A stretch of DNA of 64,000 nucleotides from Toxonevra muliebris. Lineage: Eukaryota; Arthropoda; Insecta; Diptera; Pallopteridae. A program made the position numbers and the translations under genes. The stretch's first letter is position 1. Each line of letters opens with the position of its first letter. The notes beneath the pieces were generated by a model. The model did no database searches. It was not told the DNA's origin and saw only the letters and a list, made by a program, of their open reading frames with translations. Below, piece after piece: positions 26,125-38,840 of the stretch. The DNA is taken from positions 12,946,878 through 13,010,877 of the forward strand of contig OY829326.1 of the NCBI GenBank assembly GCA_963691655.1, read 5' to 3'.

Positions 26125-28556
26125 CATACTTACGTACGTATGGTATGTCTCACTTGTCTGAGAATAACTAAATTCCTGGTAATACCAAAAAGTACACCAC
26201 ATTTTAAGATTTTTTTTTTTAACTGTTAAATGTGGTTATATTTAACAGAAAATATAAAAAAAATTAAGTTCATCGTCGGTGTTTCCAATATAATTCATTC
26301 ACTTCAATATTTCACACATAAATTTTTTGCCAATTGTTTTTTTTTTTTTGTTTTTTATTAAACCACTATGTATTAGGAATAAAAATTACGTAATTTTTGT
26401 AAATTTTAAAAATTTTATTGAATTTTTGTTGTTGTTGATGGAAGACGAATCAGAATTTTTATAAATTTTTAAAAATTCACTTATTGTTATTACATAAAAT
26501 ATAATTTAAAATTAGTTTTGCTTCAAACAGTTGGAAAGTGCTTATTTATAGTAATAGCTTTAGTTATTCTCGTTAAATTGAGAATTTATTACGATAATTA
26601 AATTATAAACTACAAAGAAAAATATTAACTCAAATATTCTTAGAAGGCTTGGTAAATATTTCTATTGCTAGAGAAAAATCTTTGAGCAATTTTAATGCTT
26701 ATACTAGCTAATATAAGAAAGAATAGGTTTATGATCGAAATGTAAGGGCTTCACGCTGATTAAATAGTAATAGTGTCTGTACCTGATATTAATATGTTTG
26801 CTAGAAACAGTTTTTTATTTAATATGCACACTTCAACATAAATGTTTTTTTTTTTTAAATCACATCTGTCAAGGTCAATTCATTTAAACCTTTTAAAAGT
26901 TTAATAAATACGTAGTGAAACATCAATTATTCATTAATAAATATATTGATTGAGCGGATAATGTGCCGAAACAATAATAAATAGAGCTATAATTGTAACG
27001 TACATGTGTATACATAATTGATATCGATTAAATAGATAATGGAAATCATAACAAATATATAGTGTAAATATCCAAGATACCTTTGTACACCAAAAAGATT
27101 TGTTAAAAACGAAATAATTAAAGATAAAATCACCACTTGGATACTGTCTCAATTGTGATAGATATAATAGTTATGTGTAGTAGCAAAAACAAAACTTTTC
27201 TGTGGGCACACCTTACTCAACAGTTTAACAATATATAGTATATAAATATATATGCACATTGTATATATTATAAATACCGTACCACATTGTACCACAATTA
27301 ATGGTTAAAACAATAGCAGTAAAGTTCATTGAACAGCAGGATAAAATGCCTTGGGTATTTTATGCTACTAATACCCGCAGGGACTCTACCTACTTACTTA
27401 AGTATTTACTAAATTTGAAAAATATCGGTTTAGTAGTTTTTGCGTGAGACTGAGTGAGAAAACTTTACGTTACATACGAGTCTTATTTGCACTTATTTAT
27501 GTGATATGAAAGCACTCATGCATGTGTTATGGTAATACCATAATACTCTCTAAAAAAAATGTATCTTTTCTTATAACAGCTGACATCTTCACAATCGTAC
27601 AGTTGCGCCATTTACGTTCTTTAAAGTTTTTTTTTTTTTTTGTAAACAAAATTTAGGTAACTTAGATTTGAAGGGAAAATTACTGTAAATTCTTTTTTTA
27701 AGAAATGTTGGGTAAATAATTAACACCGCTTTAAATATTTACAAAAAACAGCTTCGTTTTGAAAATCGAAGTAACCCATGATGAGTTATGCAGCAAAACT
27801 ACTTCAAATTTAATTGGAAAATCGTTTGGCCATTAGATCAAAAGAGAAGTTTACAAGAGAATATCTATCTGGAATGTCAATTATACGGAGCACGCATTTC
27901 AGATTCAAGATTAATAAAAAAAATACCAAATCTTAAAACACGTTTTTCCCAAAATAATGTTTTAAAAAACCCCTATATATAAATGTGTACATTAGAGTTT
28001 GTGTAGGTGAGCGTTAAAATAATTATATTTAAATTTACCCAAGTGATAAATGACAATTTTAAACTCAGTCTCAAACTTGAAACTTGTTTTCTTTTTACGT
28101 TTTTTGGGTACTTAAATGCACTTTTCGCTCCACCATTGTAGCGTTAAATTTGTATTATAAATATGTGTACGTTTTGTAAGTGAATCACAAACGGAAGTTT
28201 TATTTAAAATTATTATTAAGTATTTACGATATATTTGCCAACCATATTGAAATCTTTTTTTAGACTTCTCCTAAATCATTTTTTGAGCACAAAAAATGTA
28301 ATGCAATATAATTTATTACAAAATTTAATACAAATATATATTAGACATCGAAATCGAAGTGTAAATACAAGGAATCAGAAGTCATAATCACATAGTTTAT
28401 GAAAATCGTAAGAACGGCAGTTTCTAAAAAGCTATTAAACTGTTACATTGAATACATGAAAAAAATGCGCCGTTAGTGGCTATGATGAATTAATAATTTT
28501 AATTTATAAAAATTCATAGTATCTTCGATTATACTCTAATTGATATCACAAGAAAT
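26125..28556. other. intergenic, AT-rich, no gene seen
   Basis: Poly-T runs (26208-26220, 26337-26350, 27627-27641) and plain AT-rich DNA. No open frame with a recognisable domain. Confidence 0.5.
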
Positions 28557-28616
28557 CAGGGGCGGATACAATGGGGGCGGGGGGGGGGGAGGGGGACAGG
28601 GGGAAATTTCCCCTCC
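28557..28616. mobile_element. G-rich end of a possible hAT-type element
   Basis: CAGGGGCGGATACAATGGGG followed by G-runs to about 28600 stands out in AT-rich DNA. CAGGGGCGGAT resembles terminal repeats of some hAT transposons, and the G-runs could form a G-quadruplex. The partner end and a transposase were not found. Confidence 0.35.
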
Positions 28617-28934
28617 CAAAAGATTTTCAAACACTTAAAAATTTAATAACTTAAACAGGCAAAAAGGTGAACATAATTAGTTATTGTTGTTTTTAGTTAT
28701 AACGATTTACTTTCAATTATAATAATGATGAATAATCTTGCTCATTAAACCACTTTCCTTCTCTATGGAAATGTGCTGAAATAATAATGATATCTAAACC
28801 AAATAAACCTGAAAAGTCAAAGCCCTCATATAGAACTATAATTTTGCTGGCAATATTCTCGAAAATATTCGAAGTAGTAGATTTCTAATAATACAAGAAA
28901 ATAAGAATATAGCTCCGAATCACCAATCGTCATA

Positions 28935-29355
28935 AGCACGGTATTCCTGAGCAATATCATCAATATTGTCGCTGACTTTCTGAAACGCAAAAAATATTGC
29001 TCTGAAATATTTTTGGACATTCAAGAAGTGTTCGACAGAGTTTGGCATCAAGGGCTGTTATACAAATTAAAAAATTTACTTCGAGCTCCATTTTATTTGG
29101 TCTTAAAATCCTATCATTATATGTCAAAGTAAATGATGAAACATCAGCCAAATGTCAAGTGAAAGCCGGAGTACCACAGGGCAGTGTTGTGGGTCCTGCT
29201 CCTAATTCGATTTTTACCTGCGACTTGCCTGAAACTGATGGTGTTACTATAGCTACTTTTCCAGACGATACTGCCATTTTAGCGTCAAATTAATCTCCTA
29301 CAGAAGCTGCTGATCTAGTTCAGTAACAGCTCTACGACGTTCAACAATGGTTACT
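28935..29355 (+). pseudogene. Jockey-type non-LTR reverse transcriptase fragment
   Basis: A short piece of a LINE polymerase, spread over frames: FLDIQEVFDRVWHQGLLYKL near 29005-29065, then (frame change near 29110) VKVNDETSAKCQVKAGVPQG, SVVGPAPNSIFTCDLP, and TIATFPDDTAILAS (29250-29290), then VQQWL. These are reverse transcriptase motifs 3 to 5, including the GVPQGS and the catalytic xDD box; the box reads FPDD where FADD is usual, still with both Asp. The upstream polymerase, endonuclease and gag parts are missing. FLDxxxxFDxVWH and the PQGS-LGP pattern are typical of the Jockey clade. It is a truncated, frameshifted relic. Confidence 0.85.
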
Positions 29356-29445
29356 TCGTGGATGAGTGCTTGACTGGAGTTCCATCTGCCTCAGGTACGA
29401 TTCCCAGATGGGGTTAAATTCATAAAAAATGCCCAAGTGGGTTGT
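29335..29445 (+). repeat. tRNA-like repeat unit, second type
   Basis: TTCGTGGATGAGTGCTTGAC as A-box region, then CCATCTGCCTC and B box AGGTACGATTCCCAGATGG. It abuts the end of the Jockey fragment. The family differs from the 18.8 and 30.0 kb repeats, though the AGGTACGATTCCC box is similar. Probably another tRNA-derived SINE or its remnant. Confidence 0.45.
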
Positions 29446-29964
29446 TCTAATAAAATGGAGCATTTCGGTGATTTAGTTCTTAAATACGTGACTCAAGTAC
29501 CAGTTCAATGGGTTCTATTCTCTGGTAGAGAATTGAATCAACTAAAAAAAAAGAACAAAAGTATAGGTTTCGGGTCGATATAAAGAAAATCCCATATGGG
29601 AAAGAGAAAATTTGAATACAGTGTAGGAATCAGCGACCTTAAATTATTCTTAAAATTCTACTAATACTCGACCCATTGTAAATCAATCTAAAACCGAAAA
29701 CTGAATAAATGTATTCTATTGTTATATTTTCCACGATCCTTTACATTGGAAACAGGTCATAGAAATTGTGAAATGCTTTGCTACAAGAACAGGGTCTCCC
29801 CTAAATGCGTAACGTACCAGTAAATTTTCACATGGTCATACCTTTGAAATTGTTAGTTATCGAAATAAAGTTTATGAATAAGCAAAAATTTCGTATTGTT
29901 TAAAACATGAATTACTTTGATTATTTTATATTACTTTTTCTATTTTACACATTATACATTTACA

Positions 29965-30245
29965 TATTTCGATGGTTTAGTAGATAGTGCACTAGACTTA
30001 CATCCAGGAGGTTACGGGTTCGATTCTTTTAGTGGTCTGGTGGTTAACTCTTAGAATTAATGAGAGTTTTAAGAAAATGTACAAGTACACATCTTGGTAG
30101 GGAATGGAAAAAGCCACTAAGTGATAAGAAATCGCCACTCGACGTTCGGAACGGACGTTAAACTGTAAGCCCAACCATCGCGTCTGTGGTCTAGTGGCAG
30201 CATGTCAGACTCTTGTCTATGGTCCGAAGGGTAGGAGAGGAAGTA
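29965..30245 (+). repeat. SINE-like repeat with two tRNA-like modules, copy 2
   Basis: Same order as at 18804-19106: a first module with TAGATAGTGCACTAGACTTA and B box GGGTTCGATTC (about 29970-30040), a spacer with CAAGTACACATCTTGG, CCACTAAGTGATAAGAAATC and GACGTTAAACTGTAAGCCC, and a second module with TGTGGTCTAGTGGCAGCATG and CAGACTCTTGTCTATGG, which breaks off before its B box. The preserved order argues that the two modules move as one unit. Confidence 0.7.
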
Positions 30246-31000
30246 GAAAATGTATGTAAAAACCATAAATTTTTACCTCTTGGTCATAAAAAATTTTGTT
30301 TGAAGCATGAAACCTCTTACTCTTGATATGTATATAATTAACCAAAGATTAAGGTGGCATGGCTTCTCTGACCTGAAAATGTAGAAGAAATCGATGACGA
30401 GTTGAACCATAACTTTCTCCAGCAAAATGCTCAGCACAATATCCTCTTTCAGTATTATAACTAGGGTAGTCAGACGTACTAATTTAATCCGTACATGTCT
30501 TAATTGTTTTTTTTTTTAAATTCTGATTTTTTTAAATCTCGAAATCGGGCGAAATGGTACGGATTTTTGTATTTTGTACTGATTGTGTACTGATTTTTTC
30601 ACATTAATTTCTTAAAAATGTTTGTGCTTAAACTTAATTAATGGTCTTGAAATCGAAGAGAAGTCAGTTAAAATAAGTTTTTAAATGAGTGAAAGAAATT
30701 TGTAATTAATTGAATTTGAAATGGAAATTGATACGTAATCAACATTGTCTATTGACGAAGAAAGAAAATGTAAAAAGAATACACAAAATTAGAGAAAAAG
30801 TTTCAGGATTTTTATATTACCATATTACATTGAAATTACTGGATAATAAAAGCAAAAAAACTGTATTGATTTGTACTGATTTTCAGTGATTCACAACGTC
30901 TATTGTACTGATTTCGCGGGTCAAAAATCTGGCTACCTTAATTATAACACTGTTGCTTTGTTACAAGCAAAACAATTGTACTATGGTAATTGTATGTATT
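30246..31000. other. intergenic, AT-rich, no gene seen
   Basis: A patch at about 30490-30950 repeats the words GTACGGATTTTTG / TGTACTGATTTT several times and may be a decayed repeat. No coding signal. Confidence 0.4.
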
Positions 31001-31732
31001 GGATGTAGTCTGGTGTTCGAATTTCAAAAAAAATATTTTTTTTTATTATGTATTTTGAAAGCATCTACAATATAGTGAAAGTATACTGCAATAATTTCAT
31101 ACCAAAATTCAAAATATTAACAAAGTTATAGCGCATAGTCGAGAGCGCCTGCTGGTTAAACTGTATGTGTTGCTAAAACTTTAAAAGCGTTTTTGTCGAA
31201 ACAACGTTTTTTTGATCAACCCGGGGGTTTGAAGAAATTTTATAAAGCCGATTGGGCTGAGATTTTAACAAACTATTCTACACACTAATGGCTCTCGCAG
31301 GTAGTATAATTCTTTGTTTCTAATTATTATTTCCTATTTTTTAGCCCGATTTTCAACAAAAAAAAATCTTGATTTTTTATTTTTTGTTGGAAGTCTGCCA
31401 TTTTGATATTTTTTAATAAAAATGTTTAAATCTACTACCTGCCAGAATGACAAGCATACAAAACAGTATTCCATTTAAATTTTTTGTTTCAGATAACTTC
31501 AAGTGCCGCAATCACCCGAGCCAGCGACACACCTTTTTTTAGGTGTCCACTTTGGGCGTAAAAAACAATAAAAAAAAATATCGTAAAATAAACTCCAAAA
31601 ATTTTTTTTTGTACAGTTAATGATGTCAATAATAACATATAAAAAAAGTGAAATGATTTTATTTTATTTTGTTATAATAAAAAATTCCCGAAATAAACCT
31701 TGAAAATTAGGCCGGAACACCAGACTACATCC
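31001..31732. mobile_element. 732-bp non-autonomous element with 18-bp terminal inverted repeats
   Basis: Exact 18-bp inverted ends GGATGTAGTCTGGTGTTC at 31001-31018 and 31715-31732. The interior is non-coding, with AAAACTTTAAAAGCGTTTTTG, GTCTGCCATTTTGATA and TTTTTTGTTTCAGATAACTT. Diverged versions of these three words, in the same order, occur at 36490-36830. No clear target duplication, so superfamily not assigned. Confidence 0.7.
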
Positions 31733-34228
31733 TTAATATCTTTGAATAGGTTATGAATTCATGATATATATAAATATTTTTACAATTCTACTAAACATGA
31801 GCATAATAAGCCACACAAAATGCATTCATTCTCTTTGATATTGGAAAAAGTCCTTCATAAAGCAAACAGTGACCAGTAGCGATTATTATGGAATTGTCAT
31901 TGATTTCAGACAAGGGTATTCCCTATCCTGCGATTTTTTCAAACTTGTACTGGAAAGAATAATTTTAGTAAATAACTCGGAAAAATCAATGCTATATAAT
32001 TGCGGTTTGACTATGCATTGACTATGCAAATACTGGAATATAACACTTTAAAATTGTGTATTTAGCATATACTTACATAAAACAGCAATTAAGTTATTGA
32101 CATGTTTGTGATACAAAAGAAATTAGGAATATTTTGACATACTTCATAAACCCCAATAAAATGGAATTTTCAGATCATTAATCTTTTTTCAACTTAAATT
32201 CAAACCACAAGAGATTTTTGGAATAAACATACATAAAATATGTAAGTATAATCTGTATAGTTTAAAATTCAGAGAAATCTATAGATAGAATTAACAGTAA
32301 CTCATTTATATAACTGCAATCCAATTCTTCCTCATCAAAATAATCAAAATTACCACAATATTTCGTCTTTTTGGTACTGATTTGATTAGTCATTGGATTA
32401 AGCTTTGTATTATATCTATAGAACTTTTAAGAATATAAATACATGTGAGTACATTTTAAGATGAAATCATTGGATTTATCAAATATTTATTTAATATATA
32501 GTACAACACCTGCGCACACATATTTTTTCAGGTATTGGCTAATTATAATAATTAGTTACTTCGAATGATTAATAAAAATTATTTTAATTCTAAAATAGTG
32601 AATGTTTTTCATTAATTAAAATTTACCATATTTATTTCGCATAATTCTAATAAACTGTGAATACATTCTAAATACTAATTAAGCACTCTACTTTAATAAC
32701 TGTTTAGACAATAATTTTAGAAGCTTAACAAAACTAAACGAAAAAAAAATGAAGGCCATATACATTTCCAATTACAAATTCTTTGTCGTTAATATTTTTT
32801 TTTATATACATACATTCACATACAAGTATGAATATTTTTTAACTTAAATTACTTTAAGCTGACTTAAACTAAAGTGTATGAGTAAGCTTTTCGTTAAAAA
32901 CGTTTAAGCTGCTCTTTCTTTTTTGTTTTTGTAATTTATTTATTTTTTTCATTTATTTGTTTGTTAAGTGTTATTTTAATCTAATCGCATTGAAATTACT
33001 TGAGTATTTGTAGAATATGTATAATGTGTTAGCAAAGAGTTCAACAACATACCACAACAAGAACAAGTTGGTATTTTTGTTTTTGTTTCATTATTTCTTA
33101 CTTTTATTACTATTATTATAATTATTAACTTGTATTTACAGCTATTAAAACAATGGGTTAATAGACGCGTGTATGCTATGAAACAACAATAAAAGCCAGT
33201 ATCAGTAGCGGCAAACAAAAAATAATGCTTACAATTATGACAAAAACCTATACAACTGCGATCAACCAATCAACCACTCAACCCAATCCCCACTTTATAA
33301 AAACACATTGCGATCATTTACATACATACATTAGGAATTCAACATTCATTAAAATAATTAAATGGAAAACACCTGTCCATACTGGAGCAAATTCTAATTT
33401 CTAATTAGAAATTTACAACTTGTATAATAGCTATAATATATGTAAACATGTACATTAACAACATTTTTCAAAGTCACACGGATATCTAAGACATTTGTAT
33501 AGTCAGCCGTGTAGTACGAGTAACTATGCAATCTTAACATCCAGTTGGTCATACATACTCATACATACATATTATTGTGGGCTTGTGTTTTGGATTTTGT
33601 TTTTTGCAAGGTTAAAAGTATTTATAAATAATTTGTTTTTTTTTTTTGTTTACATACTTACTTACAATATGACGAGCATATGTATGAAACAATTATTAAG
33701 TGTTAATTGTAACTGTCATTTAGAAATAATGAATATGTTTAATTGAAAGTTAGCATTATGAGTAATTCATACACTCAGAAATTTCCAATTACATCAATGA
33801 ACCATATACACGGATATTTTTGTAAGAATTAAGTGAGACATAAATTTTCCATTATCTCATTTACTTCTTAATGATTTTAATTAATTGCATGGTTTCATTT
33901 GTCACTTTTTATTAGTAAAGAAAAGGTTGTGGGATCTGTAATTAATTACAATTAGGATATTTCAGATAAGAACTGTTCCTAGATCCATGATATAGGTTTG
34001 TTTAGTTTTAAAAAGAGTCTGTTTTTTTGGTCAAAACTGGAAGTGTTTGATAGGCTTTCTTTTGATGGATTTTCCTTGAGTTAGTTGAATCGATTTTAAA
34101 TCAATCCAACGAGTTAAACCTAATGCCAGATATATTTCACAGACCCTTAATGCAAATATGTTTTAATTTAGCCCTGGAAAGAGCTTCAAGTTTGCATGCA
34201 AATAAAGAGCTTGATGACTTCTTCCATC
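31733..34228. other. intergenic, AT-rich, no gene seen
   Basis: Plain AT-rich DNA with CATACATA-type short repeats (for example 33320-33330, 33550-33570). No element ends or coding regions recognised. Confidence 0.5.
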
Positions 34229-34870
34229 CAGAGTTGGGTAGTAATGATTCCTTTAGGAATTAAATTCCATCTCCATTCCAATTACAAGGAATTGTAATTG
34301 GTACTTTAATGTTTGCAGTTTCTTGGTAATGGAATTGATAAAAGTTTCAATTCCATTGCAAGGAATTGTAATCGGTAATTGAAATTTTGAAATTCCTGGG
34401 TAATGAAATTGGAAAAATTTTCGATTTCATTACAAATAAAAATATATCAATTCCTTAAAGGAATTGAAAATTTAATTGAAGAGAATGGAATTTATTAGTT
34501 AAGTGCAATCAATTACTTTCTTGGAATTAAATTCCAATTTAGTTGGATTGATTCCTAAAAAGTAATTGATTCCTTTTTAGTTCAATTCCAAAAAAGCAAA
34601 AAAAAAAAAATAAATTTTCGGAAAACATTGTAAAATGCTTCTAATAAGCCGTTACAAGCGAATCAGTATAAAATACGAGTCACTTCTCTTATTAGAAGCA
34701 TTTTGCAATATTTTGTTTTGCTTTTTTGGAATTCAACTAAAAGGGAATCAATTACTTTTTAGGAATCATTCCAACTAAATTGGAATTTAATTCCATGAAA
34801 GTAAAGTACCAATTACAATTCCTTGTAATTGGAATTGGGATTGTAATGTAATTGAATTTACCCAGCTCTG
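34229..34870. mobile_element. hAT-like foldback element, family A copy 1 (642 bp)
   Basis: Ends CAGAGTTGGGTA (34229) and, read inward, CAGAGCTGGGTA (ends 34870). Exact 8-bp target duplication CTTCCATC at 34221-34228 and 34871-34878. Both arms are built from a subrepeat around AATTCCATTACAAGGAATTG, and the centre has a tight hairpin (TTGTAAAATGCTTCTAATAA and its complement, 34629-34712). CAGRG ends plus 8-bp duplications indicate a hAT-mobilised, non-autonomous element. No coding capacity. Confidence 0.88.
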
Positions 34871-34887
34871 CTTCCATCACAACTGTG

Positions 34888-35451
34888 CAGAGTTGGGTAG
34901 TAATGATTCCTTTAGGAATTAAATTCTATCTCCATTCCAATTACAAGGAATTGTAATTGGTACTTTAATGTTTTCAGTTTCTTGGTAATGGAATTGATAA
35001 AAGTTTCAATTCCATTACAAGGAATTGTAATCGGTAATTAAAATTTTTACATCCCTAGGTAATGGAATTGAAAAAATTTTCGATTCCATTACAAGGAATT
35101 GTATTTTGTAATTAAAAATATATCAATTCCTTTAATGAATTGAAAATGTAATTAAATAGAAAGGAATTTAATATTTTAGTGTAATCAATTACTTTCTTGG
35201 ATTTAAATTCCAATTTAGTTGGAATGATTCCTAAAAATCAGTATAAAATGCGGGTCACTTCTCTCACAATGGCTTTTTAGAAGCGTTATACAATATTTTA
35301 CGAAATTTTTTTTATTTTTTTTGCTTTTTTGGAATTGAACTAAAAGGGAATCAATTATTTTCGATTACAATTCCTTGTAATGAAATTGAAACTTTTATCA
35401 ATTCCATTATCAAGGAATTGAAAACATTAAAGTACCAATTACAATTCCTTG
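34888..35451. mobile_element. hAT-like foldback element, family A copy 2 (right end lost)
   Basis: Begins CAGAGTTGGGTAGTAATGAT like copy 1, only 17 bp after it, and follows it closely (AATTCCATTACAAGGAATTG subrepeats, central TATAAAATGCGGGTCACTTC). It breaks off within the right arm at AATTCCTTG (35451), without the CTCTG end. Its position next to copy 1 may reflect a local jump or a tandem duplication. Confidence 0.8.
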
Positions 35452-36309
35452 ACCGGCAAGGTTCACAGTGTTACTACTCTAAAGTCAATGAGAGTTTTGA
35501 AGTAGATTATTTTAAAAGAACTAGTAGTTCATACAAAGTGCTTTAAATGAGCCAGGTTAATACTAGCTAATATACTAAGCAGGTCCAAACGGCTTTAGTC
35601 TATGTAGTCTTAGTTAGTTTTGGACAATGACAAAAAATATAATGAATATTTGAGTTTGGAATTTGGGTTGGATCATATTTTGACTTTTGCTTCATAACTT
35701 CCGTTGAATGCCGAATTTTTATTAATGTTGCATATCGTTTAATAGATCTCACAAATTGCTATGTTTTTGCTGAACACTAAATATAATTGGATTAATAGTG
35801 CAGGATTTATGGGCATTTACAAAGAACAAAAATTGTAGTCAGGGTCGGAACACTGTATAAATTAAGGAATGTGTTTGAAAATACCATGAAAATCAAAGGA
35901 AAAGGAAAAATTACACTTAAAACCGGGGAAAGAGACCTGAAATCAAAATAAAAATACCTCTGAGTGAATTTAAAAGAAAATTTAATTTTTTTATTTCATT
36001 GATCAAAGAAAAAAAAATTAGATTGGTTAAAAATTATTCTGAATCGCAGTTCTGACAGATAAAAAAAACTTGCTGTTGTTGCAGTCAATACGGCATGTCA
36101 ATCGGTTCAAAGCATATTATGCGAAAGTCTTCTTCTTCCGCAGAAGACGACTTTTCCGCAGCTTTTTCATGTGTGCTAGAAGTACAACAATTCCTGTGTT
36201 TATTGTAAAATATCAAAATACAACAAATCGAATATATTGAAAAATTTGCTAAAGCAACTCTAAATACCTAAAAACACAAAGCAAGGATGTCAATCAAAAG
36301 TTTAATGAA

Positions 36310-36890
36310 TATTCAAGGGTACCCCCCCCCCCCCATTCTCGGGGTCAATTTTTTTTTTATTGCCTTGTTCCAAGAAACCAAGAAAACCAATCCTATGAAA
36401 AGTCTATAGGGATTTTGTATAGACCAGGCATAGCTGATTGAAGGTGAGTTGGTTTTATACACGAAACATTGCTTTACAAAACTTTAAACGCATTTTTCTC
36501 GAAACAGTGTTTTTACGATTGGCGGACTTTGTAACTCAAAAACTAATCAACCAATCGCTTTGAAATTTTGCAATGTTGTTTAATACATCAATAGCTATTA
36601 CTTAGATGAAGAAGATTGATAAAGATTTTCCATAATTGTCAGCTCAGTTTTTAACCAAAAAGCATTGAGTTTTCGAACAAATACATTCAAAGGTCCGCCA
36701 TTTTGTGAATTTTTGTCCGAAATGAATAATAATAATAGTTTATGTTATAGAAAAACATGTACTTTATCTAATTCTGTCTGATTTTTTGATTTCAGACATT
36801 CCAGTGATTTGCAATCGTCAAATAGCTCAAATTTTTTGTTTCAAAGCTGTACTTTCCTGTGGGAAGAATCAAATGTCGAGTCAAGAATCT
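36310..36890. repeat. diverged relative of the 31-kb element, with poly-C tract
   Basis: Starts AAGGGTACC followed by a run of about 14 C, then ATTCTCGGGG. Inside are ACTTTAAACGCATTTTTCTC, GTCCGCCATTTTGTGAAT and TTTTTTGATTTCAGACATTC, matching three words of the 31001-31732 element in the same order. AAGGGTACCTCCC plus about 18 C and ATTCCCGA recurs at 38801, probably the start of a further truncated copy. Confidence 0.45.
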
Positions 36891-38800
36891 AATTTTTTTT
36901 TTTAATTTTTAATTCATAGAAATAGTTTTAGAAGAATAATAACTTTGCAAAACATTTTCTTCGTTTATTAACCCTCGCAACTTTAAGCTGGTTTGGAATG
37001 TAAAATAATAAAACTGATTCATAGCTCATAACAACATACTACATGAGACTGAATTTCGGTGTTTTTTTAGTATTAATGTATTTTGGTTAATCTTTCATTA
37101 ATAACTAAAAGTTCATGACGTTTTCAAAATAGTATTTTATTTACTCACATAAAAAAACGTGTTTATTTTTTGCAATTAAAATTTGGCATAATTTATGTAA
37201 ATTCAAGCAGCTATCAAAACAATCGCCAAACCAAATAATAATCAAAATAAAATATAATATTTTTATTAACAATTTTTATATTTATACGTAATAAAATAAT
37301 AAAATGAAAGTAAATATTTTGCTAACATATAAAATAAACCAAATTGTTTTATGCATCAAATTTTTTACGTAAAATTTAAATTCTTGCGATTGTGGGACTT
37401 TTTATATATCACTTGCTTTCCACATAAATATAAAAATATACGTGAATATATTCTGATTTGTAAATACCACTTATTTGTCAATTCACATTAAATGAATTTA
37501 TTGTGTAAATATGCAAATGGAAATCTTCACTGCAATGGGATTTTATTATAACTTATTATAAGGCTTTTCTATTTTATGAATCATTTAGGAAACACTTCCT
37601 TAAATTAAACGGAATTTAAAATATTTCATATTTCATTAAAAACAAATGTTAGCATTCGATTAAAATATTCAAAGATATAACTTAGAATATATTTATAAAA
37701 TAAACCAGGTGGGAAAACCTCTTTATATTTTTCTACCTGTGCTATTTAAACTCATAAATAAACATTGTAATGCCTGGAAGGCTGCGAATTAAAACAAAAT
37801 ATACAATAATTTCATATTACGGCAACGAGTGTTGGCAACAATATAAATAACAACATACTTAGCAGCACCAATTAAAAACATTTCTATGTATACTGTACTT
37901 CTATTTATGTAAATATAATAGAGTTAGCACATCTGGCATTTTATTGTACACAATTTGCCGCATGCGAAAGGTGTTGCACTTCAACTTATTATTGCTGCGG
38001 TATTTGTTGTTATTGTTTGTGCATGTGAATTTCACATTCAAAGCATCAGTCAGCAGCAGCAGCTAGAAAACAATAATAACAATAAGTGTTTTAATTAAAA
38101 CAAATTAATATTAATATTTTCATAATTTTCAATATATCTTTAATTTAGGAAACTCATGATAATGAGTAATGATTATATTTTCAGTATTTCCTTTGTGACA
38201 TTTTGTCATTGTCTCTTTATCATATGTTTGGCAATGATTTATTGCTTACGTTTCTATGTTGAATAAGCATTTGAGCACGTGAAAAGTTGTTTTTCTCCCC
38301 AAATGTGGTTAAAGTAAGAAATTAAATATGTTTCACTACTAGCTGAACTTCAAAATTGAAATGACAGGTCAATGAGAGAGTGTTATTTGTTTTTTAATTC
38401 AATACAACTTAATTTTAATTGATATATTTATATATTTTCGTAAGTTTCTCAGAAAACTATAATTGAATCATTAGATGTTGGAAGTACTTTTACTTTTAAA
38501 AAATATGTTTGTAATAAAAACAAGCGCGAGTAAACAAAACAAAAGATTTAAGACACAAACTTAATCATATTGGTTTACTACTGGCAAATATCAAATGAAT
38601 CGGAGTAAAAATGACTCAAAAGAAAAGCTAAACGTTATGTATAACTAAATGTTAATATGTGTATGTTTCAAAAAAAAAAAAACAATTAGTTCAATTAACA
38701 AATACTAAAATCAGCAGAAAAAAAACAATAAATATTAAAAAATCAAAAAGAGAAAATATTTCAGCTTACAGGTAAATCAATGTTACAAAAACAACTTAAG

Positions 38801-38840
38801 GGTACCTCCCCCCCCCCCCCCCCCCCATTCCCGATTTAGA
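38801..38840. repeat. poly-C tract after AGGGTACC, second occurrence
   Basis: AAGGGTACCT followed by about 18 C and ATTCCCGATT. The same AAGGGTACC plus poly-C plus ATTC pattern is at 36316-36345. Such C-runs are striking in a genome this AT-rich and seem to belong to a repeat family. Confidence 0.6.

Noticed and set aside
36125..36165. Small hairpin AGTCTTCT / AGAAGAC
   Set aside because: Only 7-8 bp with mismatch, expected by chance.
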